Assembly: GCF_025685395.1 (NCBI RefSeq)
Contig: NZ_JAGSYA010000004.1
Coordinates: 2,294,001-2,358,000, forward strand
Length of the DNA: 64,000 nucleotides
Reading direction: 5' to 3'
Origin: Terriglobus tenax
GTDB taxonomy: Bacteria > Acidobacteriota > Terriglobia > Terriglobales > Acidobacteriaceae
Of the stretch, positions 9,292 through 18,053 are shown piece by piece. Every line of letters starts with the position of its first letter. The first letter of the stretch is position 1. The notes under the pieces were generated by a model that was not told the DNA's origin, did not search any database, and saw only the letters and a program-made list of their open reading frames with translations. Position numbers and translations under genes: made by a program.

Positions 9292-9903
9292 CTACGACTG
9301 TTCCACGTGGAACAGTGCCACAATCCCATCCTGGGAGCCGGGCAGCGGGGTTGCCGAAGCCGTGAGATGGCCCAGCGCCTCCACCTGTCCAGTCGTGGTC
9401 AACAGCATCAGGGTTCCACCGGGGCGCACCAGTTCTTCGGCCACAGAAATCATCTCTTCCATCTTGTCGACGGCGCGCATTGCCACCACGTCAAACTGTT
9501 CCGGCAGCTTCTCCGCCCGGTTGGCCCAAACGGTGGTCTTCAGGCCGAGGGTGCGAACCGCTTCGCGCAGGAAGGCCGCTTTCTTGCCTTGGGACTCCGC
9601 AAGAGTTACGGCAATCTCCGGCCGCAGGATCTGGACGGGAATCCCGGGAAATCCTCCGCCGGAGCCCAGGTCCAGCAGTGTTGTTGTTCCACGTGGAACA
9701 ATCGAGCCCGCGAACAGGCTTTCTCCGAAGTGTCGTCGCACCATTTCTTCCGGCGTACGGATGGCGGTCAGGTTGGTACGGGCGTTCCACTTCACCAGCA
9801 GGTCCAGGTAGGTGGAGAGCCGGCCGGCGGCCTCAGCCGTCAAGGGGGCCGGTAGATACGGTTGCAGCAGGGCGAGCAGGGTGTCAGTCGAAAGCGTAGC
9901 CAT
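9292..9903 (-). CDS. rsmG: 16S rRNA m7G527 methyltransferase RsmG
   Basis: 203 residues, a normal length. Family marks are WNARTNLTAIR, the SAM-binding LLDLGSGGGFPGIPV, and ESQGKKAAFLREA. It methylates N7 of G527 in 16S rRNA, and the gene is classically linked to parAB, as here. Two parS-like palindromes are built into its coding sequence. TAGACT lies 7 nt before the ATG and no Shine-Dalgarno is visible, so the mRNA may be leaderless. Confidence 0.95.
   Translation of the reverse strand: MATLSTDTLLALLQPYLPAPLTAEAAGRLSTYLDLLVKWNARTNLTAIRTPEEMVRRHFGESLFAGSIVPRGTTTLLDLGSGGGFPGIPVQILRPEIAVTLAESQGKKAAFLREAVRTLGLKTTVWANRAEKLPEQFDVVAMRAVDKMEEMISVAEELVRPGGTLMLLTTTGQVEALGHLTASATPLPGSQDGIVALFHVEQS
9299..9314. 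promoter_or_regulatory. parS: parS-like site 4 inside the rsmG 3' end
   Basis: A perfect palindrome within the last codons of rsmG, where it encodes FHVEQ. Symmetry extends to 20 bp at 9297-9316. Confidence 0.9.
9685..9700. promoter_or_regulatory. parS: parS-like site 5 inside rsmG
   Basis: A perfect palindrome in the middle of rsmG, encoding VPRGT just before the SAM-binding LLDLGSGGG motif. Symmetry extends one base on each side (9684-9701). Confidence 0.9.
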
Positions 9904-10027
9904 CGGCAGAAGTCTACCGCTTCAGGCAGCTACGCGATTAACTGTGTCATTTTTGCCACATTCGAAGATCGTGTCACCGCAGCTACTCTGACAACCGTCA
10001 CACCTTGTACGGACGGGATTAGAACGA

Positions 10028-10942
10028 GTGTCAGAGAAGCCGCATTACGAACGCACCATCGCCGCAGAGGTCAGCTTCTCCGGGGTTGGTCTGCATTCTG
10101 GGGCTCCGGTCAACATGCGGGTCATTCCCGCCGCCGCCGGCTCAGGCATCGTCTTTCGCCGGACAGATCTGGATGGCTTCGAGATTCCCGCCACCAATCG
10201 CAACGTCGCCAAGGTGAGCTATGCCACCAGCCTGATGCGCCAGGGCGTGCTGATCTCCACCACCGAGCACCTGCTCTCCGCCTTCATCGGCTACGGCATC
10301 GACAACGTCATCATTGAGCTGGACAATCTGGAGCTTCCCATCCTCGACGGCTCGGCTGACCCCTATGTCGCCGCTTTTGAGCGGGTGGGCGTCAAGCAGC
10401 AGCGCCGCAAGCGCGAGTACATCCGCATCCTCAAAGAGGTGGAAGTGCGGGAAGGCGACAAGTTTATCGGTGTCTACCCCGGCACCGGCTACCAGATCGA
10501 TTACCTGATCGACTTCCCCGCGCCCATCGGCCGCGAACGCTTCCTGGGTGATCTTGAGACCGGAGCGTACACCGATCTGATTGCCCCGGCCCGCACCTTC
10601 GGCTGGAAGGAAGACGAAGCCAAGTTGCGCGATATGGGTCTGATCCGCGGAGTCTCGGACTCTTCGGCCATCATTCTGACCCGCGAGGGCGTGCAGAACG
10701 GCCCCCTGCGTTTTGCGGATGAATTTGTGCGCCACAAGGTGCTGGACCTGATCGGAGACCTGGCTCTGGCGGGCCGCCGCATCCAGGGCCGTGTGGTTGC
10801 GGAGCGGGCCGGGCATGCCATGCATACGGCCTTGGTTTCGCACCTGATGAAGGACCGCTCTACCTGGGAATTGGCCTTTGGATACGACGAAGAGCCGGTC
10901 AGGGGCCGTGCTTTTGCCGGGTTGCAGCCTGTCCATGCCTAG
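10028..10942 (+). CDS. lpxC: UDP-3-O-acyl-N-acetylglucosamine deacetylase LpxC
   Basis: 304 residues. It performs the committed step of lipid A synthesis. The zinc and active-site motifs are present: STTEHLLSAFIGYGIDN, HKVLDLIGDLAL and the catalytic AERAGHAMHTALV. It starts with GTG; no strong ribosome-binding site is seen. Its 3' end overlaps folK by 8 bp. Its presence supports a Gram-negative outer membrane with lipid A. Confidence 0.96.
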   Translation: MSEKPHYERTIAAEVSFSGVGLHSGAPVNMRVIPAAAGSGIVFRRTDLDGFEIPATNRNVAKVSYATSLMRQGVLISTTEHLLSAFIGYGIDNVIIELDNLELPILDGSADPYVAAFERVGVKQQRRKREYIRILKEVEVREGDKFIGVYPGTGYQIDYLIDFPAPIGRERFLGDLETGAYTDLIAPARTFGWKEDEAKLRDMGLIRGVSDSSAIILTREGVQNGPLRFADEFVRHKVLDLIGDLALAGRRIQGRVVAERAGHAMHTALVSHLMKDRSTWELAFGYDEEPVRGRAFAGLQPVHA

Positions 10943-11396
10943 GGCGGCGATTGCCCTGGGATCGAACCTCGGCGACCGGGAAAGCCATTTACGTCAAGCA
11001 ATTCAACAGCTTAGCGCGTTGGGGCAGGTGGTTGCCGTTTCCAGCTTCTATGACACGGAGCCGGTGGGGTATCTGGATCAGCCGCGCTTTCTGAATGCTG
11101 CCTGTGTGCTGGAGACGGGGTTAACTCCCTTGATTCTGCTGCGGGAGATGCTCGAAATCGAGCGCAAAATGGGTCGAAATCGCGCTCTTGTGGCACCCAA
11201 GGGGCCTCGTGTGCTGGATCTGGATTTGCTATTATGTGGCAATCTTTTGCTCCATAGTGACGAGCTGACCTTGCCACACCCGGCGATGCAGGAGCGCCGG
11301 TTTGTGCTGGAGCCGCTGGCGGAGATTGCGCCGGAGTGGGTGCATCCGGTGTTAGGCCGAACGGTTGCGGAGTTGCTGCAACAGCTGCCGGCGTAA
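10935..11396 (+). CDS. folK: HPPK, 2-amino-4-hydroxy-6-hydroxymethyldihydropteridine pyrophosphokinase
   Basis: 153 residues. The motifs ALGSNLGDRESHL, SFYDTEPVGY, LLEIERKMGR-type helix (EMLEIERKMGRNR), RVLDLDLLL and LPHPAMQERRFVLEPL are diagnostic. It transfers pyrophosphate from ATP to the pterin in folate synthesis. The ATG at 10935 lies inside the lpxC 3' end, so the two are probably translationally coupled. Confidence 0.95.
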   Translation: MPRAAIALGSNLGDRESHLRQAIQQLSALGQVVAVSSFYDTEPVGYLDQPRFLNAACVLETGLTPLILLREMLEIERKMGRNRALVAPKGPRVLDLDLLLCGNLLLHSDELTLPHPAMQERRFVLEPLAEIAPEWVHPVLGRTVAELLQQLPA

Positions 11397-11400
11397 GCCG

Positions 11401-11861
11401 CTACCAGAACTTGTACTGGATCATAACGTTCAAGCGGACGGCAATGGGTTTGCCGTCCAGCGTTGCGGGCTGAAACCTGTAGGTGTTCAGGCTGTCCAGG
11501 GCGCTTTTCCGGATGTCGTCCGCGAGAGGTGTGGTTCGGATGTTGAGGTCGATGAAGTCGCCGCTTTCGGTGACGACGCCTTCGACGATCACCTTGGGCT
11601 TATGCCATTTGCCGCGGAGCGAGTCCGGAATACGGGCGCGACGCTGTGGAGAAGGACCGGCGCCGTGATGTTGCCGGAAACGGGTGGGGTATTCTTCTCG
11701 TCTTTGCCCTGTACCTCGTAGACAGTTTCGCCCCGGGAGTCCGGTGTGGTGCTGAGGCGGATGACCATAGGCCTGTCCGGATGTTCCCGTTCGACCTTTT
11801 GTGCGTTGGCTGCAGCGGCGAAAAGCAAAACAGCAACGATGAAGCGAGCAGGAGCGATCAT
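11401..11861 (-). pseudogene. frameshifted secreted TonB-C-like protein
   Basis: Two adjacent minus-strand frames together make one protein. A signal-peptide-bearing N-terminus (MIAPARF...ANAQKVE) runs to VAPVF. The other frame then continues as PDSLRGKWHKPKVIVEGVV...YRFQPATLDGKPIAVRLNVMIQYKF, a typical TonB C-terminal-like ending. The frames rejoin if one base is added in the CCGG at 11625-11628. This is either a real single-base deletion or a sequencing error in a short C/G run. It converges on folK. Confidence 0.7.
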
Positions 11862-12017
11862 GCGCTTAGAGCTATCAGAGTTGGGGCGATGGAGCAATCC
11901 TTCTCTGTGTGTGCGTTTGCCGGGCAAATCAAATCAGAAGGCCCGGGACTAAAGCCTTATTTTGAGGGGCTTGAGCGCGGTGTCATCGTCTGTTCCCTCT
12001 GGTCCTCTGCTACTTCG

Positions 12018-12023
12018 TAGAAT
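12018..12023 (+). promoter_or_regulatory. -10-like TAGAAT of a probably leaderless tgt transcript
   Basis: TAGAAT ends 6 nt before the GTG start of tgt and there is no Shine-Dalgarno in between, so transcription would begin at or next to the start codon. Confidence 0.45.
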
Positions 12024-12029
12024 GGTTGA

Positions 12030-13199
12030 GTGTCCTTGAGTTTCTCCGTTAAGAATGAAGTTGGCCCGGCGCGTCGAGCGACGCTGGAGCTGCCGCATGG
12101 TCCTGTCGAGACGCCGGTGTTTATGCCGGTGGGAACGGCGGCGTCGGTGAAGGCGGTGCCGCAGGATGTGCTGGAGGTCAATGGCGCTGGAGGCAAGGGC
12201 GCGGCGATCATCCTGGCCAATACCTATCACCTGTATTTGCGTCCCGGGCATGAGCTGATCCGCCGCGCGGGTGGCGTACACCGGTTCATGAGCTGGGACC
12301 GGTCCATGCTGACCGATTCCGGTGGCTTCCAGGTCTTCAGCCTGAGTGAGCTGCGCAAGGTAACGCCGGATGGCGTGGAGTTCCGCTCGCACCTGGATGG
12401 ATCAAAGCACTTCTTCTCGCCAGAGCACTCGATGGAGGTGCAGATCGCGCTGGGGGCCGACATCATGATGGCCTTTGATGAGTGCGTGGAGACACCGGCG
12501 ACCTGGGAGCGCACGAAGGAGTCGATGGGGCTGACGCATGCCTGGGCGCAGCGGTCGCTGGATTACTGGAAGGAACACCGGCACGAGGTGCCGTGGTCCC
12601 AACCCACCCATCGCGATGAGACTGCGATGGATGGGGCACCCAGTGTAGTGGCTGGTCTGGAAGGGAAGCATCAGGCGCTGTTTGGGATTGTGCAGGGAGG
12701 GATGTATAAGGACCTGCGCAAGGAGAGTGCTGAGCGGCTGGTGGAGATGGACTTTCCCGGCTATGCGATTGGCGGGCTGGCGGTGGGTGAGCCGCGCGAG
12801 GTGACGCGCGAGATGATTGCGCACACGCTCGAGTTTCTGCCGAAGGACAAGCCACGGTACGTGATGGGTGTGGGCTATCCCGATGAGATTGTGGAGTATG
12901 CCCGCATGGGCGTGGACATGATGGACTGTGTGCTGCCGACGCGCGCCGGGCGTCATGGACTTCTGTTTACCAGCCAGGGCCGCATCAACATTAAGAACAG
13001 GCAGTTTGCGGAGGATCAAAATCCTCTTGATCCGGCGTGCGATTGCATGGTGTGCCGCAGGTACACCCGCGCCTATCTGCGGCATCTTATGCATAGTGGT
13101 GAGCCGCTGGCGCTGACGCTGGCCAGCGAGCATAACCTGGCGTTTTACCTAAACCAAATGGATGTGCTACGACGGGAGCTGGAAACGCCTTCACTTTGA
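12030..13199 (+). CDS. tgt: tRNA-guanine transglycosylase Tgt
   Basis: 389 residues. It exchanges the wobble guanine of GUN anticodons for the queuosine precursor. Key elements are the nucleophile region LTDSGGFQVFSLSELRK, FDEC, GIVQGGMYKDLR, DCVLPTRAGRHG with the second catalytic Asp, and the zinc site CDCMVC...H near the end. Residues about 187-207 (around WSQPTHRDETAMDG) are extra relative to ordinary Tgt and are encoded by a palindromic repeat inserted in frame. GTG start without a ribosome-binding site. Confidence 0.95.
   Translation: MSLSFSVKNEVGPARRATLELPHGPVETPVFMPVGTAASVKAVPQDVLEVNGAGGKGAAIILANTYHLYLRPGHELIRRAGGVHRFMSWDRSMLTDSGGFQVFSLSELRKVTPDGVEFRSHLDGSKHFFSPEHSMEVQIALGADIMMAFDECVETPATWERTKESMGLTHAWAQRSLDYWKEHRHEVPWSQPTHRDETAMDGAPSVVAGLEGKHQALFGIVQGGMYKDLRKESAERLVEMDFPGYAIGGLAVGEPREVTREMIAHTLEFLPKDKPRYVMGVGYPDEIVEYARMGVDMMDCVLPTRAGRHGLLFTSQGRINIKNRQFAEDQNPLDPACDCMVCRRYTRAYLRHLMHSGEPLALTLASEHNLAFYLNQMDVLRRELETPSL
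12603..12641 (+). repeat. family-B palindromic element in frame inside tgt
   Basis: The left arm CCCACCCATCGC (12603-12614) pairs with the right arm GCGATGGATGGG (12624-12635) with one C-A mismatch, and GCACCC follows. The same layout, CCCACCC-N-loop-N-GGATGGGGCA, recurs between genes at 34121 and 59116. Here it adds codons to tgt without breaking the frame. Confidence 0.75.
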
Positions 13200-13337
13200 C
13201 GGCCGTGCTGTATGACCAAGGAGTGTCATTGTGCGATCGCCTATTCCGTGCAAAAGTTGAGGCATATCTACAAAACAGGCCCCGGTTTCACCGTTGAGCA
13301 GCATTGCGCCGAGCAGGCCATACGAGAGGGTAGCTCG

Positions 13338-13523
13338 ATGAAGCGATTTGCCTGCGGCGATGTGGTGCCCGGCTGTCTGAAGGTCTTCCATGCCGATAGC
13401 GTGGAAAGGATACTTGACGGGGTTGCACAGCACGCCCGCGAGGATCACGGTATGACGGAGATCCCCGCATCGCTGGTGGAAGCCGTAAAGCAGAAGGTGA
13501 CTGATTCGTCGGTGAACGGCTAA
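13338..13523 (+). CDS. DUF1059 small protein
   Basis: 61 residues. It begins MKRFACGDVVPGC and continues with HADSVERILDGVAQHAREDHGM, the DUF1059 pattern with conserved Cys and His residues. The function is unknown. The ATG at 13338 has GAGAGGG upstream, so it is preferred to the long N-terminal extension. The EAL gene starts 9 bp downstream, suggesting a two-gene unit. Confidence 0.8.
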   Translation: MKRFACGDVVPGCLKVFHADSVERILDGVAQHAREDHGMTEIPASLVEAVKQKVTDSSVNG

Positions 13524-13532
13524 GAGCGCGGC

Positions 13533-14738
13533 ATGTATATCAACCTTGCCAGGCGCGAGGAACAGCGGCGCACGATTCTTGGCATCCTGGACGGCGATAT
13601 TCCCTTCGGCTTTCACTTCCAGCCGATTGCCGACCTGGAGCGCGGGGTGGTGGCCGGATACGAGGCGCTGTCGCGTTTTCCTGAAGAGGTCTCGGCACGG
13701 CCGGGCCAGGTTTTTCAAAGCGCCAGCGAGATTGGCCGCCGCGCGGACCTGGAGAGCCTTGTAGTGCGGGCTGCTCTGACGGAGCGGCATAAGCTGCCGC
13801 CGAACTGCTTTCTGACGGTCAATGCCGGGCCTTCCCTGCTGATGTCGCGGCAGTGGCAGTACCTTCTGAAAGACATTGGGCATCTGGGTGGCACGGTGAT
13901 TGAGATTACCGAGGATGAGCCGATTCACGACTACGCCATTTTTCGCCGCCGGCTGGAGCAGATTCGGGAAGCGGGCGGGCACATTGCCGTGGACGACACC
14001 GGCGCCGGATACGCCAGCCTGAAGCATGTGATGGAGCTCCGCCCCAACTTTATTAAGCTGGACCGGTTTTTTGTGGGCGGCTGCAATAAAGAAGCGGCGC
14101 GGTCGTCGCTGATTGAGATGATGGGCACCATGGCCAGCCGTATGGACGCCTGGATTATTGCCGAGGGCGTGGAGACGGCGGCTGAACTGGACGAGTTACT
14201 GCACCTCGGTGTTCCTCTGGCGCAGGGCTACTACCTGGGGAAGCCGGACCCTGTAATGCACCCGCTGCCGTTGCAACACGGCGACATGATTCGCACCCGG
14301 ACGCAGGCGCTGGCGCAGTGCAATCTAGCCAGCGCAACCGAGGCTTGTTTCTCCTGTGTGGATGAGGTGGCCGCCGAGAATTACCTGGCGCAGAACGCGG
14401 AGACGAGGCTGGTGGTGGTGGTGGATGAGCACAGCCGCCCGGTCAAGCTGCTGGAGCGTCATCCCCTGGCCGGAATGCGGATGGTGCTTCGCCCCCTGCG
14501 TGCGGTGAAGAAAAGCGATATCCGCGATGTGCTGGGCCGGTGCCTGGCCAGGGTGACGGAAGAGCGCTATGACCCGGTCGCGGTGGTCAGCGACGAGGGC
14601 GTTTTCGAGGGGATTGCCATGATGGAACGAATGGTCAAGGCCGTACTGGAGTCGGAGAGTCTGCCGGGAATCCGCTCGGCGGAGCTGCGGACGCTGCTGG
14701 GACATCCCGACACGGCGGCGCGGTTTCTTCGAAATTGA
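13533..14738 (+). CDS. EAL-domain c-di-GMP phosphodiesterase with CBS-like C-terminus
   Basis: 401 residues. The EAL domain spans about 25-250. Metal and catalytic residues appear intact: YEALSRF, LTVNAGPSLL, EITED, VDDTGAGYAS, FIKLDRFF, IAEGVET and QGYYLGKP. It should hydrolyse c-di-GMP to pGpG. The C-terminal about 140 residues (VVVVDEHSRPVKLLERH, YDPVAVVSDEGVFEGIAMMER) look like a CBS pair that could bind a nucleotide. There is no membrane segment, so it is cytosolic. Confidence 0.88.
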   Translation: MYINLARREEQRRTILGILDGDIPFGFHFQPIADLERGVVAGYEALSRFPEEVSARPGQVFQSASEIGRRADLESLVVRAALTERHKLPPNCFLTVNAGPSLLMSRQWQYLLKDIGHLGGTVIEITEDEPIHDYAIFRRRLEQIREAGGHIAVDDTGAGYASLKHVMELRPNFIKLDRFFVGGCNKEAARSSLIEMMGTMASRMDAWIIAEGVETAAELDELLHLGVPLAQGYYLGKPDPVMHPLPLQHGDMIRTRTQALAQCNLASATEACFSCVDEVAAENYLAQNAETRLVVVVDEHSRPVKLLERHPLAGMRMVLRPLRAVKKSDIRDVLGRCLARVTEERYDPVAVVSDEGVFEGIAMMERMVKAVLESESLPGIRSAELRTLLGHPDTAARFLRN

Positions 14739-14762
14739 GGATTCCGGGGTTTCCGGATTTCT

Positions 14763-14794
14763 TGACACAGCGGAGCGGCGTCGGCGATGCTGGA
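14763..14794 (+). promoter_or_regulatory. weak candidate promoter for yajC-secDF
   Basis: TTGACA at 14763-14768 is a perfect -35, but the matching -10 (around GATGCT) is poor. The rest of the 239-bp gap before yajC holds no other clear feature. Confidence 0.25.
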
Positions 14795-14977
14795 GCCTAG
14801 CACCCTTCCATCCGGGCAGGCATTCGTGCGTCCATTTCAGCGGGCGTAGCTGGGTCCGGCATGACGCAGGCTATTGTCCCTCCGGACGTACCTGACTTCT
14901 AAAAGGAACATCGGGTGAAGATTTTTTGATCCGGTACGTCTCCGGCAGCCGCCGGGTACGCCCCGGTCTGTTGAAGG

Positions 14978-15310
14978 ATGCTCTCGTTGACTGTATTCGC
15001 ACCTGCTCCAGCCGTGATTTTGCAGTCTGCCCAGGGATCTTCCCTGGTGACCATGCTGCCCATCGTTTTGATGATTGCCGTCTTCTATTTTCTTCTGATT
15101 CTTCCGAACCAGAAGAAGCAGAAGAAGTGGCAGAAGATGCTGGGCGAGTTGAAGGCCGGTGACCGTGTAACCACCACGAGCGGCATCAAGGGCACCATCC
15201 TGTCGGTGAAGGACGACGTGCTGATTCTGCGCGTAGCTCCCGACAACCTGAAGCTCGAGTTTGCCAAGAGCGCGATTGCCAGCGTGACGACGGGCGAGGA
15301 AGAAAAGTAG
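14978..15310 (+). CDS. yajC: preprotein translocase accessory subunit YajC
   Basis: 110 residues. One membrane helix (about 25-42, LPIVLMIAVFYFLLI) is followed by the family motif PNQKKQKKWQKMLGELKAGDRVTT.SGI and a small beta domain. It works with SecDF on the holotranslocon. It lies 2 bp upstream of secD in the standard yajC-secD-secF order. Confidence 0.93.
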   Translation: MLSLTVFAPAPAVILQSAQGSSLVTMLPIVLMIAVFYFLLILPNQKKQKKWQKMLGELKAGDRVTTTSGIKGTILSVKDDVLILRVAPDNLKLEFAKSAIASVTTGEEEK

Positions 15311-15312
15311 CC

Positions 15313-16926
15313 ATGCAGAAGAAGCTCGCCGGACGGACCGGCATTATTATTGCGACCCTTGTGGTCTTCACCTACTTCATTTTCTTCGGTGCCGGATTGC
15401 CGAAGAAGGGCAGCATCAAAGAGCTGCTGACCAACAGCATCCACCTGGGCCTGGACCTTAAGGGTGGTACCCACCTGGTGCTGCAGGTTCACGTGGCCGA
15501 GGCTGTTGCGGCACAGACCGACTCCGATGCTGTTCGCCTGCAGAGCGACCTGGCCAAGGCCGGCGTTCTGGGCGCGCAGGTCTCCAAGCTGGACCCCACC
15601 AAGGTCGACGTCATTAATATTGCTGGCGTTCCACTTTCTGACAGCTCCAAGGCGAGCACGGTGGTGAACGGTACCTCCTACTCGGCGACCTACGATGTTG
15701 CGTCGGTGCCAAACGGCTACACGCTGACGATGAAGCAGCAGTCGCGCAAGGAGATGGAGGCTACCGTCCTTCAGACCTCCATCGAGACCATCCGCACGCG
15801 CGTGGACTCGCTGGGTGTTGCCGAGCCGGTGATCCAGCAGTATGGCCTGGGCGACAACCAGATCCTGATTGAACTGCCGGGCGTGGACAACGCCGACCAG
15901 GTTCACAACGCCATCCAGTCGACCGCGCGTCTTGAGATTCACGAAGTGGTGGGCGGCCCGGCTGCCACCGAGGCCGATGCCCTGCAGACGCTGGGCGGCT
16001 CGCTTCCTCCGGATGCCATTATTGTTAAGGGCGCAAGCTCGGTGACCGCCGCCGGCAACTCGGACATGTTCTATGTGCTGAAGCGCGTGGCGATCGTCTC
16101 CGGTACGGACTTCCGCGGAGCGCAACCGGTACGCGACCCGAACACGGGAACCTCGCAGACCAGCTTCAACCTGACGACGGGCGCCGGTGAGCGCTTCTAC
16201 GAGTTCACGAGCGCGAACGTCGGCAAGGCGATTGCCGTGGTTCTCGAGAACCGCGTCCGCTCGGTGGCCAGCATCAAGAGCGCCATCCGCGACTCGGGCG
16301 TGATCGAGGGTCTGTCGCCGGATGAGGCGAAGAATCTCTCCCTGCTGCTGCGCACGGGTTCTCTGCCGGCTTCGATCTCCTACCTGGACACGCTGACGGT
16401 CGGCCCGTCGCTGGGTGCGGCTTCGATTCAGCATGGTGTGTATGCGGCGATCGCCGGCATGCTGGTCGTCATGCTGTTCATGCTGATCTACTACCGCGGT
16501 GCGGGGATCAATGCCGACCTGGCACTGATCCTGAACCTGGTCATCCTGCTGGGCTTCATGGGCCTGACCGGATCGACGCTGACGCTGCCCGGTATCGCCG
16601 GTGTGATTCTGACTATCGGTATGGGCGTCGACTCGAACGTGCTGATCTTTGAGCGCATCCGTGAAGAACTGCACCTGGGCCGCGCGCCCAGCGCCGCAGT
16701 GCAGAACGGCTTTGCGCATGCGTGGATCACCATTATTGATACGCACGTGACGACGATCGTCTCGGCAGCCATCCTGTTCCTGTTCGGCACCGGCCCGGTG
16801 CGCGGCTTTGCCGTGACCCTGACCTTTGGTCTGCTGGCCAACATTTTTACCGCGGTTTTCGTTTCGCGCACCATCTTTGACGCGATCCTCAACCGCAAGC
16901 AGCGCGGCGAAGCGCTTTCGATCTAA
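15313..16926 (+). CDS. secD: protein translocase subunit SecD
   Basis: 537 residues. The N-terminal helix is followed by LGLDLKGGTHLVLQV, a large periplasmic region, and six C-terminal membrane helices with the RND-type motifs (GMGVDSNVLIFERIREEL). It uses the proton-motive force to pull secreted proteins through the Sec channel. It forms an operon with yajC and secF. Confidence 0.96.
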   Translation: MQKKLAGRTGIIIATLVVFTYFIFFGAGLPKKGSIKELLTNSIHLGLDLKGGTHLVLQVHVAEAVAAQTDSDAVRLQSDLAKAGVLGAQVSKLDPTKVDVINIAGVPLSDSSKASTVVNGTSYSATYDVASVPNGYTLTMKQQSRKEMEATVLQTSIETIRTRVDSLGVAEPVIQQYGLGDNQILIELPGVDNADQVHNAIQSTARLEIHEVVGGPAATEADALQTLGGSLPPDAIIVKGASSVTAAGNSDMFYVLKRVAIVSGTDFRGAQPVRDPNTGTSQTSFNLTTGAGERFYEFTSANVGKAIAVVLENRVRSVASIKSAIRDSGVIEGLSPDEAKNLSLLLRTGSLPASISYLDTLTVGPSLGAASIQHGVYAAIAGMLVVMLFMLIYYRGAGINADLALILNLVILLGFMGLTGSTLTLPGIAGVILTIGMGVDSNVLIFERIREELHLGRAPSAAVQNGFAHAWITIIDTHVTTIVSAAILFLFGTGPVRGFAVTLTFGLLANIFTAVFVSRTIFDAILNRKQRGEALSI

Positions 16927-16947
16927 CGGAATCTCGGAGCAACAACA

Positions 16948-17895
16948 GTGGAACTGTTTCGCGACATTAATATCGACTGGCTGAGCAAGAAGTGGTACCT
17001 GCTCGCCTTCTCTCTTGTTTTCTCGGTCTCCGGCATCTTCAGCATGCTGTTCTGGCACGGGATTCCGTATGGTGTGGACTTCAAGGGTGGCACGCAGGTG
17101 CACGTCAGCTTTGACTCCCAGCCGAACGAAGACCATATCCGCTCTGCTTTTGACGCTGCCGGGATTAAGGATGCCAAGATCCAGTCGGTGAAGGGGGATG
17201 TAGGCGCCCGTCCCGAGGTGCTGGTATCTCTTCCCGAAAAGAGCGATGCGGTCGGGTTCAACGCGCGCGCGGCTGTACTGGGAGCGATGCAGAGCAACTT
17301 CCATGACGGCGGCTTCAAGGTGGAGAGCTCGCAGACTATCGGACCGACGGCTGGGGAGCAACTCCGCCACCAGGCGCTGTTTGCCACGCTGTATTCCCTG
17401 CTGGGTATGCTCATCTACCTGTGGTTCCGCTTTGAGCTGATCTATGGTGTTGCGGCTGTGGTTGCGGTCTTCCATGACACGCTGATCACCATCGGCGCCT
17501 TCAGCCTGACCAACCAGGAGATTACGCTGACCGTGGTTGCGGCCATCCTGACGCTGGTCGGTTACTCGATGAACGATACGATCGTGGTCTTTGACCGTAT
17601 CCGCGAGAACCTGGCGACCAGCCGCCGCGAAAGCCTGTCCGTGGTGGTCAACAAGAGCATCAACCAGACCCTGAGCCGGACGCTTCTGACTTCGGGCCTG
17701 ACCTTCCTGACGGTGCTCTGCCTGTACGTGTTCGGCGGCGAGGTGCTGCGCGGCTTCAGCTTTGCGCTGGTGGTGGGCATTCTGATCGGTACGTATTCGT
17801 CGATCGCCGTTGCGGCGCCGATGCTGGTGGCGTACCAGGACTGGCGTCTTTCGAAGGGCAAGTCGGCTTCGCTTCCTGGTGGGAAGCGGGCCTAA
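16948..17895 (+). CDS. secF: protein translocase subunit SecF
   Basis: 315 residues. Marks are VDFKGGTQVHVSF near the N-terminus, the periplasmic P1 region, and the C-terminal GYSMNDTIVVFDRIREN and NQTLSRTLLTSGLTFLTVL. It is SecD's partner; the gap to secD is 21 bp. A strong terminator follows. Confidence 0.96.
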   Translation: MELFRDINIDWLSKKWYLLAFSLVFSVSGIFSMLFWHGIPYGVDFKGGTQVHVSFDSQPNEDHIRSAFDAAGIKDAKIQSVKGDVGARPEVLVSLPEKSDAVGFNARAAVLGAMQSNFHDGGFKVESSQTIGPTAGEQLRHQALFATLYSLLGMLIYLWFRFELIYGVAAVVAVFHDTLITIGAFSLTNQEITLTVVAAILTLVGYSMNDTIVVFDRIRENLATSRRESLSVVVNKSINQTLSRTLLTSGLTFLTVLCLYVFGGEVLRGFSFALVVGILIGTYSSIAVAAPMLVAYQDWRLSKGKSASLPGGKRA

Positions 17896-17921
17896 AGGGC
17901 TTGCAGGTGTATGAAACATCC

Positions 17922-17957
17922 GCGGTTGCACTGACTTCAGTGCAACCGCAACTTTTT
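17922..17957 (+). terminator. rho-independent terminator after secF
   Basis: A 13-bp perfect stem (17922-17934 with 17937-17949) is followed by a run of T (AACTTTTTTC). It separates the sec operon from the tonB operon. Confidence 0.9.
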
Positions 17958-18053
17958 TCGCGATTTCTCTTAAAACCCAATCCGAATCGGGAACAAAACA
18001 AGAAACAGCGGTGTCTGTAGCACGTAGCTCACCTCCAAATTGAGGGTTGCACT

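Noticed and set aside
8903-10027. Chromosome origin near parAB-rsmG
   Set aside because: No DnaA boxes (TTATCCACA-like), no AT-rich element and no dnaA gene are visible.
11935-11975. GGACTAAAGCCTTATTTT as a copy of the CTAAAGCC hairpin
   Set aside because: Only one arm is present; too short to call.
15085-17931. 948-codon minus-strand open frame opposite secD-secF
   Set aside because: It is a shadow of high-GC third positions; secD and secF on the plus strand are unmistakable.
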